Shown: piece by piece, positions 25,301 to 32,916 of the stretch
Numbering within the stretch: the stretch's first letter is position 1
How the letters are laid out: each line of letters starts with the position of its first letter
From: JACKII01 sp041687435
Lineage (GTDB): Bacteria; Pseudomonadota; Alphaproteobacteria; Bin95
Assembly (NCBI GenBank): GCA_041687435.1
Contig: JAWLBX010000003.1
Span: 62,001-126,000 of the forward strand
Direction of reading: 5' to 3'
Length of the DNA: 64,000 bases
Made by a program: the position numbers and the translations under genes
Notes under the pieces: model-generated
What the model saw: only the letters and a program-made list of their open reading frames with translations
What the model was told of the DNA's origin: nothing
Databases searched by the model: none

Positions 25301-25642
25301 GAAGGCGGCAGTCAGGAGTTGGAGACCCTGCTGGTTCCGGCCTCGTTGCGTTGGTTCCATCCGTCCGGTGCGTTCGCAGCGGCCGAGGCTGTTTATTACA
25401 ATCAGGATCTGACCGAGCGTTCAACCGGCGGCGTCGAGAGTGCGGATACGCAGGGCGTTGTCATCAACCTGGCCGCTGGCCTGCGCCTGCCGGACCAGCG
25501 CGGCCTGTTGAGCCTCGAAGTGCGCAACCTGCTGGACCGCGACGTGAAATTCCAGGAACCGAGTTATCGCGTTGGCGATGTCGGTATCCGCCAACTGGCG
25601 CGCGGCCTGACAGTGACGGCGCGCGCGGCGCTTAGTTTTTGA
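22301..25642 (+). CDS. FecR-TPR-outer-membrane beta-barrel fusion protein
   Basis: This 1,113-residue exported protein is built in three parts. After a signal peptide (FLTLFVLLAALLEASRAYA) comes a FecR-like domain at about residues 40-185 (GQVLSVEGRVEVEDG, LKTGADGKLAIRLPD, FLTAGIDGTEAVV). TPR-like repeats follow over about 235-590 (AALDPRRASLRTALGRAYFDEGQPGKAAAQFNLAL). A beta-barrel domain runs from about 600 and ends GLTVTARAALSF, the terminal Phe typical of outer-membrane proteins. There is no TonB plug. I chose the TTG at 22301, one base after the cyclase stop with GGAAG upstream. ATGs at 22250/22253 are in frame but give an overlong signal peptide. Its tight coupling suggests it works with the cyclase. 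Confidence 0.85.
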   Translation: MSNLPGSALRLSSLTKIFLTLFVLLAALLEASRAYAADCDMGQVLSVEGRVEVEDGTGNPLAVSKGQWLCGNTRLKTGADGKLAIRLPDKDTTIRLNHDAEMVLQPSGGDDDVSLSEGILHFLSSVRTRFSIHTRFLTAGIDGTEAVVHVSGGDGAVVAVREGLVIARQDQADGLSVGGQQVAYARPNAMVRLVGAEDAGQLPQVFRAYVLNFAGLVDWAIYYPPALLLSAPKGSAAAGLLAAGRMDAAMAALRCGAADEMLEGAALCLLGAVKQNRTAEIDRRLAAPQPSDGAWQLAASYGFQARGRLREAEAAAAAGVDLRPDDVFARARLAEVLLLRGAVGQALQVLPEAGEACGPEALIEAVTGFALLADRRGSAALRRFDCAVERDGGLPLARLGRGLALIRLGRLAEGRGELENAAALDPRRASLRTALGRAYFDEGQPGKAAAQFNLALREDPDNPEAHLLTALERFAANDPIAALQAITASGERGGARAPVRDRRGLDEDASVNGTALGRAFEVLGFEQLSRRKAAQAVERDPGNPGAHRFLAESYLGQVGLEVARTSEALQADLFSGPSKAPIQAQLGEVHLGLLDSIGPSRVTFREFGPLFDGDGVRFDASGLAGTQDRYGGEASLSGLHGGFSIAAGQFYLTDDGFGANADQEEAITAVQVRVAPSAALSFFGEFRFRNSETGDLTEHLIDGISDQRIEQEDRRVRLGVKISPSADLDLVGLFTHRAREVDQAQPSASGLLSTFDEHGSQLQVRGDWRPMDGLTFVVGGETGRAEADSVASISFTPAPSPFFPPFGLPPITLQLPLSDFEEEITQYTGYAYAYWSPLPWLDVTAGLAFSHYNQDPDGPSKLDLDTISPKLGIEVRPVPELTLRGAVFQTVKHRLIFDQSLEPTTVAGFNQAFQDFNGTRSTTYGLGADWQPLPWLWLGGEASWRDLEQPLSHNPGQPGAFFDTFDGSESSVRGYIGGTLGPQVAAGIGAQYLVLEQGDTEGGSQELETLLVPASLRWFHPSGAFAAAEAVYYNQDLTERSTGGVESADTQGVVINLAAGLRLPDQRGLLSLEVRNLLDRDVKFQEPSYRVGDVGIRQLARGLTVTARAALSF

Positions 25643-25712
25643 GATGTGAAAGGTGCGCACGGCGTTCGGAAAATTGGTCCGCCAACAACAATACCAGACG
25701 GAGGAAGTAACC

Positions 25713-26633
25713 ATGCGGAATTCAATGATAATATCGGCGATAGGATTTGCAGCGGCGTTGATCGCGAATCCTGCATTCGCTCAAAACATCTGTAGCTTTT
25801 CTTACCAATTTTCCGGCAAGGACTGGTCGGTTCTCTGCAATGCACTCAACACGCCAGGTCAGTCGAGTGCCTTTGTCATCAGCGATGTCACCTATTTCAG
25901 TGATTACGTCATGGAAGGCAATGATTGGTGCGCCCGCGATGAATTCATAACCTACCCAGATAAGCAAACCAAGTCTCGGCGAAAGAACCCTAACGTTCGG
26001 GTGTTGTCTACACACTGGATTCAAGGGAAATGCAATATTCCTGATGTGGTGTCGGTCGGTCAAACGCCTCCTGAAAAGGGAAAAATTGAGCAAAGATTGC
26101 AGGGAATTGGTCAGAAGTTGACGACAGGCCCGGAACTTAACGAGGTTTCCGATATTGTCATCTATATGGATTATTATACCGGAGCCAAAATCGATGTCGA
26201 AATCGAGCAGGGAAACGGGGGCAAAGCCTGCATAACAGCGGATGCTGTTCGCCCGGTTGCCCTCAAACTGAACCGTAAGAAAAAGGACGCTGGGCAGGAA
26301 TGGGATCAGTGGCAACTTGCCTCCTACACCTATCTGCCAGCCACAGCGAACCCTCCAGGCCTCCCCACTTGTATCAAGACGCAGGCCCATCAAAGCAGCA
26401 TGCCGGGTTGGACCAATTACGACATAAAACCGAACCAGTCGAACACTGGGCCTAACCGCCTGTTGCAAGTGACCTATTCTTACCAGGATGGCAGCGGCTC
26501 ACCGATTTCCGTTTCCTGGCAGCAATATTGCAAAGACGATGCACTCTATGTGCAATCTGCACGGGCGCACTTTTGGCAAAGTGACAGTATAGATATTTGC
26601 AATTGCCTCGCCAATTCTGGGGTGTGTCAATAA
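25713..26633 (+). CDS. Secreted cysteine-rich protein, paralogue A
   Basis: The 306-residue product begins with a clear signal peptide (MRNSMIISAIGFAAALIANPAFA). Its mature part has ten cysteines, an even number that suggests disulfides and a periplasmic or extracellular place. I do not recognise a family. The C-terminal part, LLQVTYSYQDGSGSPI followed by YCKDDALYVQSARAHF and CNCLANSGVC, is closely matched in the next gene, so the two are paralogues. The ATG at 25713 has GGAGG upstream. It lies 70 bases after the FecR-barrel gene, same direction. GC content is lower than in surrounding genes. Confidence 0.85.
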   Translation: MRNSMIISAIGFAAALIANPAFAQNICSFSYQFSGKDWSVLCNALNTPGQSSAFVISDVTYFSDYVMEGNDWCARDEFITYPDKQTKSRRKNPNVRVLSTHWIQGKCNIPDVVSVGQTPPEKGKIEQRLQGIGQKLTTGPELNEVSDIVIYMDYYTGAKIDVEIEQGNGGKACITADAVRPVALKLNRKKKDAGQEWDQWQLASYTYLPATANPPGLPTCIKTQAHQSSMPGWTNYDIKPNQSNTGPNRLLQVTYSYQDGSGSPISVSWQQYCKDDALYVQSARAHFWQSDSIDICNCLANSGVCQ

Positions 26634-26686
26634 AAATTTCATGAAATCCGGAATAAACGTATGGAGTCAAAATAAAGGGGGATGCC

Positions 26687-27628
26687 ATGAAGACTCTCGG
26701 TACAATAATGGCTATCGGCGCGTTGTTCACACTTGGCATGGTTCCGCCGGGCCAAGCCGCACCCGGCCCTGGTGGTTGCGATGAGCGGTTCCAAAGCGGC
26801 GATCCGCTTCTGAAATTCTGCCAAGGGTTGAATGCCGGTATTGGTGGCGCCGAAATCCACATCAAAAGCTTGGCGATGATGGTCGAAAATGCACAAGGGA
26901 AATGCGATATTTACCGACTGTCACGGCGGGACGGGGGAACGTCATGGTTTGAGTATTCGGCAAGTTCGACGAACGAGAAATGCACATCTGCTTTTCCAAC
27001 ATTCGATCAACTGCCACCCAAAAAAGCGGACCTGGAGACACCCTTTTACTTGAGTGAGGATCGATACAAGGAATTTTTCGAAAAACTGGCCTGGAAGATG
27101 GAACAGGGGCGTGACCCTGACAGTACCGCACTGCCAGATAAGGCCGATCTGATGATCGTCGCCGATTATCGATCAAAGTCTACTGACACATTACCAACGC
27201 CAATCGTGATCGCTACGTCTTACCATACCGCTGCGAATGGACGAATCTTCAAAAAGCTGCGCAGCGGATACCTTTGTCCCGACCCCGTCGACCCCAGGGT
27301 TGCTTCTAAGTGCAAGGTCTCTTCGGAGACTGCGAATATCATTGGGCCCTTCCATGCCAATCCGAATGGGTGGGACTCGTACAAGATTTTGAGTGGCTAT
27401 GGCAGCGACCGTCTTGTTAGGGTTACCTATAAATATGAGGATGCCGGCGGTACTCCGATCCTGTTTCCAAAGGAGGAATACTGCCGGCCGGATAGCTACT
27501 ATGTTCAATCTGCCCGCGCCCATTTCAACCTGGAAAAGCACCCGCACCCGCCGCATAACAACAGCGTAACCGTGGACTTCTGTGCCTGTTCGCATTACGA
27601 CAGCGACGGCCTCTGTCTCGCCAATTGA
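26687..27628 (+). CDS. Secreted cysteine-rich protein, paralogue B
   Basis: The 313-residue product has a signal peptide (MKTLGTIMAIGALFTLGMVPPGQA) and, like its neighbour, ten cysteines. The shared C-terminal region reads LVRVTYKYEDAGGTPI, YCRPDSYYVQSARAHF and CACSHYDSDGLC. The N-terminal halves have diverged. The ATG at 26687 has AAGGGGG about six bases upstream. It lies 53 bases after paralogue A. The family is unknown to me, and no enzyme motif is visible. Association with the FecR-barrel and cyclase genes is by position only. Confidence 0.85.
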   Translation: MKTLGTIMAIGALFTLGMVPPGQAAPGPGGCDERFQSGDPLLKFCQGLNAGIGGAEIHIKSLAMMVENAQGKCDIYRLSRRDGGTSWFEYSASSTNEKCTSAFPTFDQLPPKKADLETPFYLSEDRYKEFFEKLAWKMEQGRDPDSTALPDKADLMIVADYRSKSTDTLPTPIVIATSYHTAANGRIFKKLRSGYLCPDPVDPRVASKCKVSSETANIIGPFHANPNGWDSYKILSGYGSDRLVRVTYKYEDAGGTPILFPKEEYCRPDSYYVQSARAHFNLEKHPHPPHNNSVTVDFCACSHYDSDGLCLAN

Positions 27629-27676
27629 CGCCGCCGCCGTCGGGCGGTGGCTACAGCTATCAAGGATGCTCCGCCC

Positions 27677-28879
27677 ATGTCCGGACCGCTCGACGGCGTT
27701 ACCATTCTCGACCTGACCACGGTTGGCTTCGGCCCCTATGGCGTGCAGCTTCTGGGGGATTACGGCGCCGATGTGATCAAGGTGGAGGCGCCGCCGGATG
27801 GTGATATCACACGCGGGATCAAGCCCTACCGCAATCCGGGCATGGGCCATTTCTTTCTGAACGCCAACCGGAACAAGCGCTCTGTCGTGCTTGACTTGAA
27901 AAATCCGAAAGGTCGGGACGCATTGCTGCGGCTGGCGGAGACGGCTGACGTTCTCATCAGTTCCGTCCGCCCGGCTGCGATGGAGCGGCTCGGCCTTGGC
28001 TATGACGACTGTACGGCGGTCAATCCGAAGCTGATTTATGTGGCCCTCGTCGGGTTCGGGCAGGAAGGCCCCTATGCGAAACGCCCGGCTTATGACGATA
28101 TCATCCAGGGCCTTTCCGGCATGGCGGATATGCAGGGCGGGCGTTCCGGCGTGCCGAAATTCATCAACGCCTCGATCTGCGACAAGATCGGCGCGCAATT
28201 CTGCGCGCACGCCACCATCGCCGCCCTGTTTGCGCGTGAGCGCACCGGCGAAGGCCAGTTGGTTGAGGTGCCGATGCTGGAAAGCCTGGTCGGCTTCAAC
28301 CTGGTGGAACACAATTCCGGCCTGACCTTCGACCCGCCACTGGGCAAGGCTGGTTATGAGCGCACCATGGTCGAATACCGCCGCCCCTATGCAACGACGG
28401 ACGGTTATGTCTGCGTCATGCCCTACAACACCAAGCAATGGCAGTCTTTCTTCCGGGCCATGGGCCGGCCGGAATTGGTGGACGATCCCCGCGTCACCGA
28501 CTCGGCGCTGCGCAGCGAAAAGATCGGCGAGCTTTACGCGCTGGTTGCCGAGTGCATGGCTTCCTGGGGCACGGAGGCCGTGCTGCAAGCATTGGAAACT
28601 GCCGATATTCCATGCGGGCGTGCCACGCGGCTCGATGATCTGGCGGATGACGCCCATTTGCAGGCGGTTGGCCTGTTCCAGGAATTCGAGCACCCGACCG
28701 AAGGCAAGGTAAGGCTGGTCGGCCCGGGCGTGCGCTTCTCGAAAACCCAGCCGGGTATTCGCAGGCTGCCGGCCAGCCTGGGCGAGCATAGTGCCGAAAT
28801 ACTCCGCGCCGCCGGCTATTGCGACGCGGAGATCGAGGCGTTGGAGGCGGAGGGCGTGACCGCAGGCAAACGCGCCTGA
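27677..28879 (+). CDS. CaiB/BaiF family CoA transferase
   Basis: This 400-residue class III CoA transferase has LDLTTVGFGPYGVQLLGDYGADVIKVE at the N-terminus, LNANRNKRSVVLDLKNPKGRD, and the catalytic Asp at residue 169 in INASICDK. A C-terminal FQEFEHPTEGKVRLVGPGVRFS follows. Family enzymes move CoA between carboxylic acids; donor and acceptor are unknown here. The ATG at 27677 has AAGGA ten bases upstream; a GTG at 27647 is in frame. It follows the secreted paralogues by about 50 bases but looks like ordinary metabolism rather than part of that set. Confidence 0.93.
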   Translation: MSGPLDGVTILDLTTVGFGPYGVQLLGDYGADVIKVEAPPDGDITRGIKPYRNPGMGHFFLNANRNKRSVVLDLKNPKGRDALLRLAETADVLISSVRPAAMERLGLGYDDCTAVNPKLIYVALVGFGQEGPYAKRPAYDDIIQGLSGMADMQGGRSGVPKFINASICDKIGAQFCAHATIAALFARERTGEGQLVEVPMLESLVGFNLVEHNSGLTFDPPLGKAGYERTMVEYRRPYATTDGYVCVMPYNTKQWQSFFRAMGRPELVDDPRVTDSALRSEKIGELYALVAECMASWGTEAVLQALETADIPCGRATRLDDLADDAHLQAVGLFQEFEHPTEGKVRLVGPGVRFSKTQPGIRRLPASLGEHSAEILRAAGYCDAEIEALEAEGVTAGKRA

Positions 28880-29022
28880 CCTTTGCCCCTATTCTTTGGC
28901 CGCGCTTTTGACATGCGGCCGCGCCTCTGCTGGGTATTTGCGGCAGGTCAATGCTGACTGGTCACCGCACCGGCATTGCTGAACAGGCTTAACCTCGCGG
29001 AACCGAAAGGATAGGCGGCCCG

Positions 29023-30378
29023 ATGACCGATCGCTGCTCCCAACCCCATAGTGCGGAATCCGGCGCTGCCCAAGACTTGCGGGCGTCGGTCAGCCGGCAG
29101 TTCGACATTGCGGCTTCCCGCATTCCGACTCTCAAGCGCGGACTCGTGGATTTTCTGCGCCACCCGAAACGTGCGATTGCGTTGTGTTTCCCGGTGGAAA
29201 TGAACGACGGTTCGGTGCGCACATTTCACGGCTACCGGGTGGTCCACAATACGGCGAAAGGGCCCGGAAAAGGCGGGCTGCGCTATCATCCGGATGTAAC
29301 CATGGACGAAGTCATCGCGCTCGCCACGCTGATGACCTGGAAATGCGCATTGATCGATGTACCGTTCGGCGGCGCCAAGGGCGGAGTCATTTGTGACACC
29401 AAGGCGCTGGAAGAAAGCGAATTGCGGCGCATCACCCGCCGTTTCATTCACGAACTGGGCGACAATATCGGCCCGCATACCGATGTGCCGGCGCCGGACA
29501 TGTACACGAACGAACAGACCATGGCCTGGGTTTACGATACCTATGCCCAGGAACATCCCGGCCGGAACAACCTGCCGGTGGTGACGGGCAAGCCGATCGA
29601 TATGGGCGGTTCGTTGGGACGGAGCGACGCCACTGGCCTGGGCACTTTCTTTGCCGCGGAACGTCTGGTGATGCTGGGCGCGGTGCCTGGCCTCTCATCC
29701 ATGCAGGGTGCAGCCGTGGCCGTGCAGGGCTTCGGCAATGTCGCAACCGCTGCGGCACGCGCCTTCCAGTCTGCCGGCGCGCGCATCGTCGCCGTAAGCG
29801 ACTCGCAGGGCGGCATTTTCAGCGAAGAAGGGCTGGATTTGGATGCGGTTGCCGCCTTTAAGCGCGAGCATGGTACGGTGGTGGGCGTGCCCAACACGCG
29901 GTCGCTGACGAACGAGGATTTGATTACGGTTGAATGCGATATTCTGGTGCCAGCGGCGATGGGCGGCCAGATCCATGCCGGCAACGCGGATGGAGTTCAG
30001 GCCCGCCTTGTGGTGGAGGGTGCCAACGGCCCGGTGACGCCGGAAGCCGACGCGATCCTGGCGCGCCGCGGCGTCACCGTCCTGCCCGACATTCTGGCGA
30101 ACGCCGGCGGTGTCTGCGTCAGTTATTACGAGTGGGTGCAGAACAACGAGAACGAGCAGTGGGATTTGGAGGACGTCAACCGCAAGATGAAGCGCAAGAT
30201 GGAGCGTGCGGTCGATGCGGTGCTGGCCAGGCAGCGGCGGTTGAACCTGGAAGCGGAGGCAACCGGGACCGGTGATACCGCCGACAGGCCCGGCCTGGCG
30301 GATTTGCGGACCGCCGCGATTGTCCTTTCGGTGGAACGGATCGCGGATATCACCCTGAAACGGGGAATTTGGCCCTGA
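29023..30378 (+). CDS. Glu/Leu/Phe/Val dehydrogenase (glutamate dehydrogenase type)
   Basis: The 451-residue protein has the substrate-binding KGPGKGGLRYHPDVT and the active-site signature LIDVPFGGAKGG with the catalytic Lys, then DVPAPDMYTNEQTMAW and a Rossmann-type VAVQGFGNVATAAARAF for NAD(P). The length and order fit hexameric glutamate dehydrogenase, interconverting glutamate and 2-oxoglutarate with ammonium. Lack of EC-level signatures leaves the amino acid open. The ATG at 29023 follows a weak ribosome site. It lies directly upstream of the N-ATPase operon but is probably a separate unit. Confidence 0.92.
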   Translation: MTDRCSQPHSAESGAAQDLRASVSRQFDIAASRIPTLKRGLVDFLRHPKRAIALCFPVEMNDGSVRTFHGYRVVHNTAKGPGKGGLRYHPDVTMDEVIALATLMTWKCALIDVPFGGAKGGVICDTKALEESELRRITRRFIHELGDNIGPHTDVPAPDMYTNEQTMAWVYDTYAQEHPGRNNLPVVTGKPIDMGGSLGRSDATGLGTFFAAERLVMLGAVPGLSSMQGAAVAVQGFGNVATAAARAFQSAGARIVAVSDSQGGIFSEEGLDLDAVAAFKREHGTVVGVPNTRSLTNEDLITVECDILVPAAMGGQIHAGNADGVQARLVVEGANGPVTPEADAILARRGVTVLPDILANAGGVCVSYYEWVQNNENEQWDLEDVNRKMKRKMERAVDAVLARQRRLNLEAEATGTGDTADRPGLADLRTAAIVLSVERIADITLKRGIWP

Positions 30379-30465
30379 CACTTTGATTTCGCTCAATGCT
30401 GAACGGCGGCCTTGGCGTATGGTTTGCGGTCTGAAGTCAAGACCCACCGGTTCGGATGCCGACTC

Positions 30466-31893
30466 ATGACCGAAAAAGCGGACACCGCGGTACGCGGACG
30501 GGTTCTCGCTGTGCGGGGCGCAGTGGTGGATGTCGGCTTCGAACCCGGCTCCTTGCCGAAAATCGACGATGCGCTTGTGGTCGAATGGGACCGGCCGGAA
30601 CCGTTGGTCGTAGAGGTGCAGGCGCATTTGGATACGGCCGCCGTTCGCGGCGTGGCCTTGCAGGCCACGGCCGGCCTGAAACGCGGCGTTCCCGTGCGCG
30701 CGACCGGCGGCCCGATTGCGGTGGCGGTCGGGGATGCGCTGCTGGGCCGGTTGCTGGATGTGACCGGCCGGGTGCGGGATGATGGACCGCCCCTGCCGGA
30801 AGGGCTGCCACGGGTGCCGATCCACCGGCAAGCGCCGCCGCTGGGCGAGCGGAGCGCGGCCACCTCAATCTTCGAGACGGGTATCAAGGTCATCGATCTG
30901 CTGGCACCGCTGCCCCAGGGCGGCAAGGCGGCAATGTTCGGCGGCGCCGGTGTCGGCAAGACCGTGGTGGTGATGGAACTGATCCATGCGATGGTTCAGA
31001 GCTACCAGGGCATATCTGTCTTTGCCGGCGTCGGCGAACGCTCCCGCGAAGGACACGAGTTGCTGAACGAGATGCGGGGGTCCGGTGTGCTGGACCGCAG
31101 CGTGCTCGTCTATGGCCAGATGAACGAGCCGCCAGGCGCTCGCTGGCGTGTTGGCCTGACCGCGCTCACCATCGCCGAATATTTCCGGGACGAGAAGCAC
31201 CAGAACGTGCTGCTGCTGATGGATAATGTCTTCCGTTTCGTGCAGGCCGGCGGCGAGGTCTCTGGCTTGCTGGGGCGGCTGCCGTCGCGGGTTGGCTATC
31301 AGCCGACGTTGGCGACCGAGGTGGCGGCGCTGCACGAGCGGATCACATCCGTCGGCGGTGTTTCGGTCACGGCGATCGAGGCGGTTTATGTGCCGGCCGA
31401 CGATTTCACCGACCCGGCGGTGACGGCGATTTCCGCCCATCTGGACAGCATGATCGTTCTCTCGCGCGCCATGGCGTCGGAAGGCATGTATCCGGCGGTC
31501 GATCCGCTGGCCTCCACCTCGATCCTGCTCGACCCCACCGTGGTGGGGGAGGAGCACTATCGCATCGCGGAACAAGTGCGGGAGACTATTGCTCACTACC
31601 GCGAGTTGCAGGATATCATCTCGCTACTGGGGATCGAGGAATTGAGCGCGCAGGACCGGCTGGCGGTTCGTCGGGCGCGACGGCTGCAAAGGTTTCTGAC
31701 CCAGCCCTTTGCCGTGACCGAGGCGTTTACGGGCATGCCGGGCCGGTCGGTGCCGCTGCCCGAGACGCTGAAAGGCTGCGCTGCGATCCTTTCCGGCGAG
31801 TGCGACCGGTGGCCGGAAGATGCGCTCTACATGACTGGCACAATTGACGAGGCCCGCGGAAAGGCCGACGGCCGGGAGGCGAATGCGGCATGA
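30466..31893 (+). CDS. atpD: N-ATPase beta subunit
   Basis: The 475-residue catalytic subunit has the P-loop GGAGVGKT at residues 159-166, then VGERSREGHELLNEM, MNEPPGARWRVGLTALTIAEYFRD and DNVFRFVQAG (usually DNIFRFTQAG). Together with six alpha/beta sites in the F1 head it would hydrolyse or make ATP. It is the first gene of the atpDCQRBEFAG order that marks N-ATPases, a laterally transferred alternative F-ATPase class. The ATG at 30466 has only a weak ribosome site. Its stop overlaps atpC by four bases. Confidence 0.95.
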   Translation: MTEKADTAVRGRVLAVRGAVVDVGFEPGSLPKIDDALVVEWDRPEPLVVEVQAHLDTAAVRGVALQATAGLKRGVPVRATGGPIAVAVGDALLGRLLDVTGRVRDDGPPLPEGLPRVPIHRQAPPLGERSAATSIFETGIKVIDLLAPLPQGGKAAMFGGAGVGKTVVVMELIHAMVQSYQGISVFAGVGERSREGHELLNEMRGSGVLDRSVLVYGQMNEPPGARWRVGLTALTIAEYFRDEKHQNVLLLMDNVFRFVQAGGEVSGLLGRLPSRVGYQPTLATEVAALHERITSVGGVSVTAIEAVYVPADDFTDPAVTAISAHLDSMIVLSRAMASEGMYPAVDPLASTSILLDPTVVGEEHYRIAEQVRETIAHYRELQDIISLLGIEELSAQDRLAVRRARRLQRFLTQPFAVTEAFTGMPGRSVPLPETLKGCAAILSGECDRWPEDALYMTGTIDEARGKADGREANAA

Positions 31894-32321
31894 GGCTGTT
31901 GATCACCACACCCGCCGCGGTGGTCATTGACGAGGCGGACGTCACCGCCGTGCGGGCGGAGGATGAGAGCGGCAGTTTCGGCATCATGAACGGTCATCCT
32001 GACCTGCTGACCGCGCTCACCGTGTGTATCGTCAGCTGGCAGGGGGTCGGAGACCGTCGGCGTTACTGCGCGGTGCGGCGCGGCATGCTTTCCGTCAGCA
32101 AGAACGGCGGCACAACCAAGGTTGCCATTGCGACGCGGGAGGCCGTGCCAGGCGACCATCTGGACCATCTGGAGCAGGTGGTGCTCGACGAGTTCCGCAA
32201 GCGCCTGGATACGGAGCGTTCGGCCAGGACGGAGAGCCTGCAATTGCAGATGAAAGCGGTTCGGCAGATCGTGCGTTTCCTGCGGCCGGACCCGCCGGGC
32301 CAATCGGGGGGTGTCTCGTGA
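31890..32321 (+). CDS. atpC: N-ATPase epsilon subunit
   Basis: This 143-residue subunit begins LLITTPAAVVIDEADVTAVRAEDESGSFGIMNGHPDLLTAL, the N-terminal beta-sandwich of F1 epsilon, with a C-terminal helical part rich in Arg and Gln. It links rotor and head and may regulate hydrolysis. It starts in an ATGA overlap with atpD. In ordinary F-ATPase operons epsilon follows beta at the 3' end; here beta-epsilon open the operon, as in N-ATPases. Confidence 0.92.
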   Translation: MRLLITTPAAVVIDEADVTAVRAEDESGSFGIMNGHPDLLTALTVCIVSWQGVGDRRRYCAVRRGMLSVSKNGGTTKVAIATREAVPGDHLDHLEQVVLDEFRKRLDTERSARTESLQLQMKAVRQIVRFLRPDPPGQSGGVS

Positions 32322-32620
32322 GCGACGATCCCGGCAAACCTGAAGGCCATCATGCGCCGGACGATCTGGTGGAGGCAGCGCGCAAGCGGCGCGAGCGGCA
32401 GGCGCACTGGCGCAAGGAAGGTGAACCGTCGATCATGCGCATGGCTGGGCAGATCGGCATGTTGGGCTGGATGATCGTGACACCGGCTCTTTTGGGCTTG
32501 TTTCTGGGCCGCTGGATTGACCGTGAGATGGGCACCGGAATTTTCTGGAGCGCCCCCCTGTTGTTGCTCGGTGTGGCCACAGGGTGCTGGTCTGCTTGGC
32601 GATGGATGCACCGGCAATGA
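32318..32620 (+). CDS. atpQ: N-ATPase small membrane protein AtpQ (AtpI/AtpZ-like)
   Basis: The 100-residue protein has a charged N-terminus (DDLVEAARKRRERQAHWRKE) and two membrane helices (IGMLGWMIVTPALLGLFLGRWID and IFWSAPLLLLGVATGCWSAWRW). This is the layout of AtpI/AtpZ-like accessory proteins, and its operon place marks it as AtpQ of N-ATPases. The likely role is assembly or ion handling for the c ring. It uses a GTG start overlapping the atpC stop (GTGA). Confidence 0.85.
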   Translation: MSDDPGKPEGHHAPDDLVEAARKRRERQAHWRKEGEPSIMRMAGQIGMLGWMIVTPALLGLFLGRWIDREMGTGIFWSAPLLLLGVATGCWSAWRWMHRQ

Positions 32621-32916
32621 GTTTCCTGATGCCTGTAGACCCTGGCTCGCTTGCCTGGACCTTGCAACTGGCCGCATGGCTGGCGGCCGGGTCGATGCTG
32701 GGCGGGGCGCATTTCCTTTCGCTGCGCTGGAGTGTTCGGCTGTTCCTGGCCGGTCGCGCGGCGTGGTCGCTGGCGCTGCAGGGGCTGCGTCTTGCCCTGC
32801 TGGCTGGGGCATTTGCGGCGGTGGCGGTCTGGTTCGGCGCGCTGCCATTGCTGGCCGTGACGGGTGGCCTGCTGCTGGCGCGAACGGCAGTGCTGCGGCT
32901 GGGGGCAACGCCATGA
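32617..32916 (+). CDS. atpR: N-ATPase membrane protein AtpR
   Basis: This 99-residue hydrophobic protein has three likely membrane spans (LAWTLQLAAWLAAGSMLGGAHFLSL, ALQGLRLALLAGAFAAVAVWFGALPLLAVTGGLLLARTAVL). AtpR occurs only in N-ATPase operons and is proposed to interact with the c subunit or deliver ions. I identify it mainly from its position between atpQ and atpB and from topology. It starts in an ATGA overlap with atpQ; an ATG at 32602 is also in frame. Confidence 0.82.
   Translation: MSFLMPVDPGSLAWTLQLAAWLAAGSMLGGAHFLSLRWSVRLFLAGRAAWSLALQGLRLALLAGAFAAVAVWFGALPLLAVTGGLLLARTAVLRLGATP

Noticed and set aside
27191..28789. Leftward open frame of 532 codons
   Set aside because: It is antisense to the CaiB-type transferase, whose catalytic Asp and signatures are clear.
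28898..28920. Terminator after the CoA transferase gene
   Set aside because: GGCCGC/GCGGCC gives only a 6-bp stem with an 11-base loop and no T-run.
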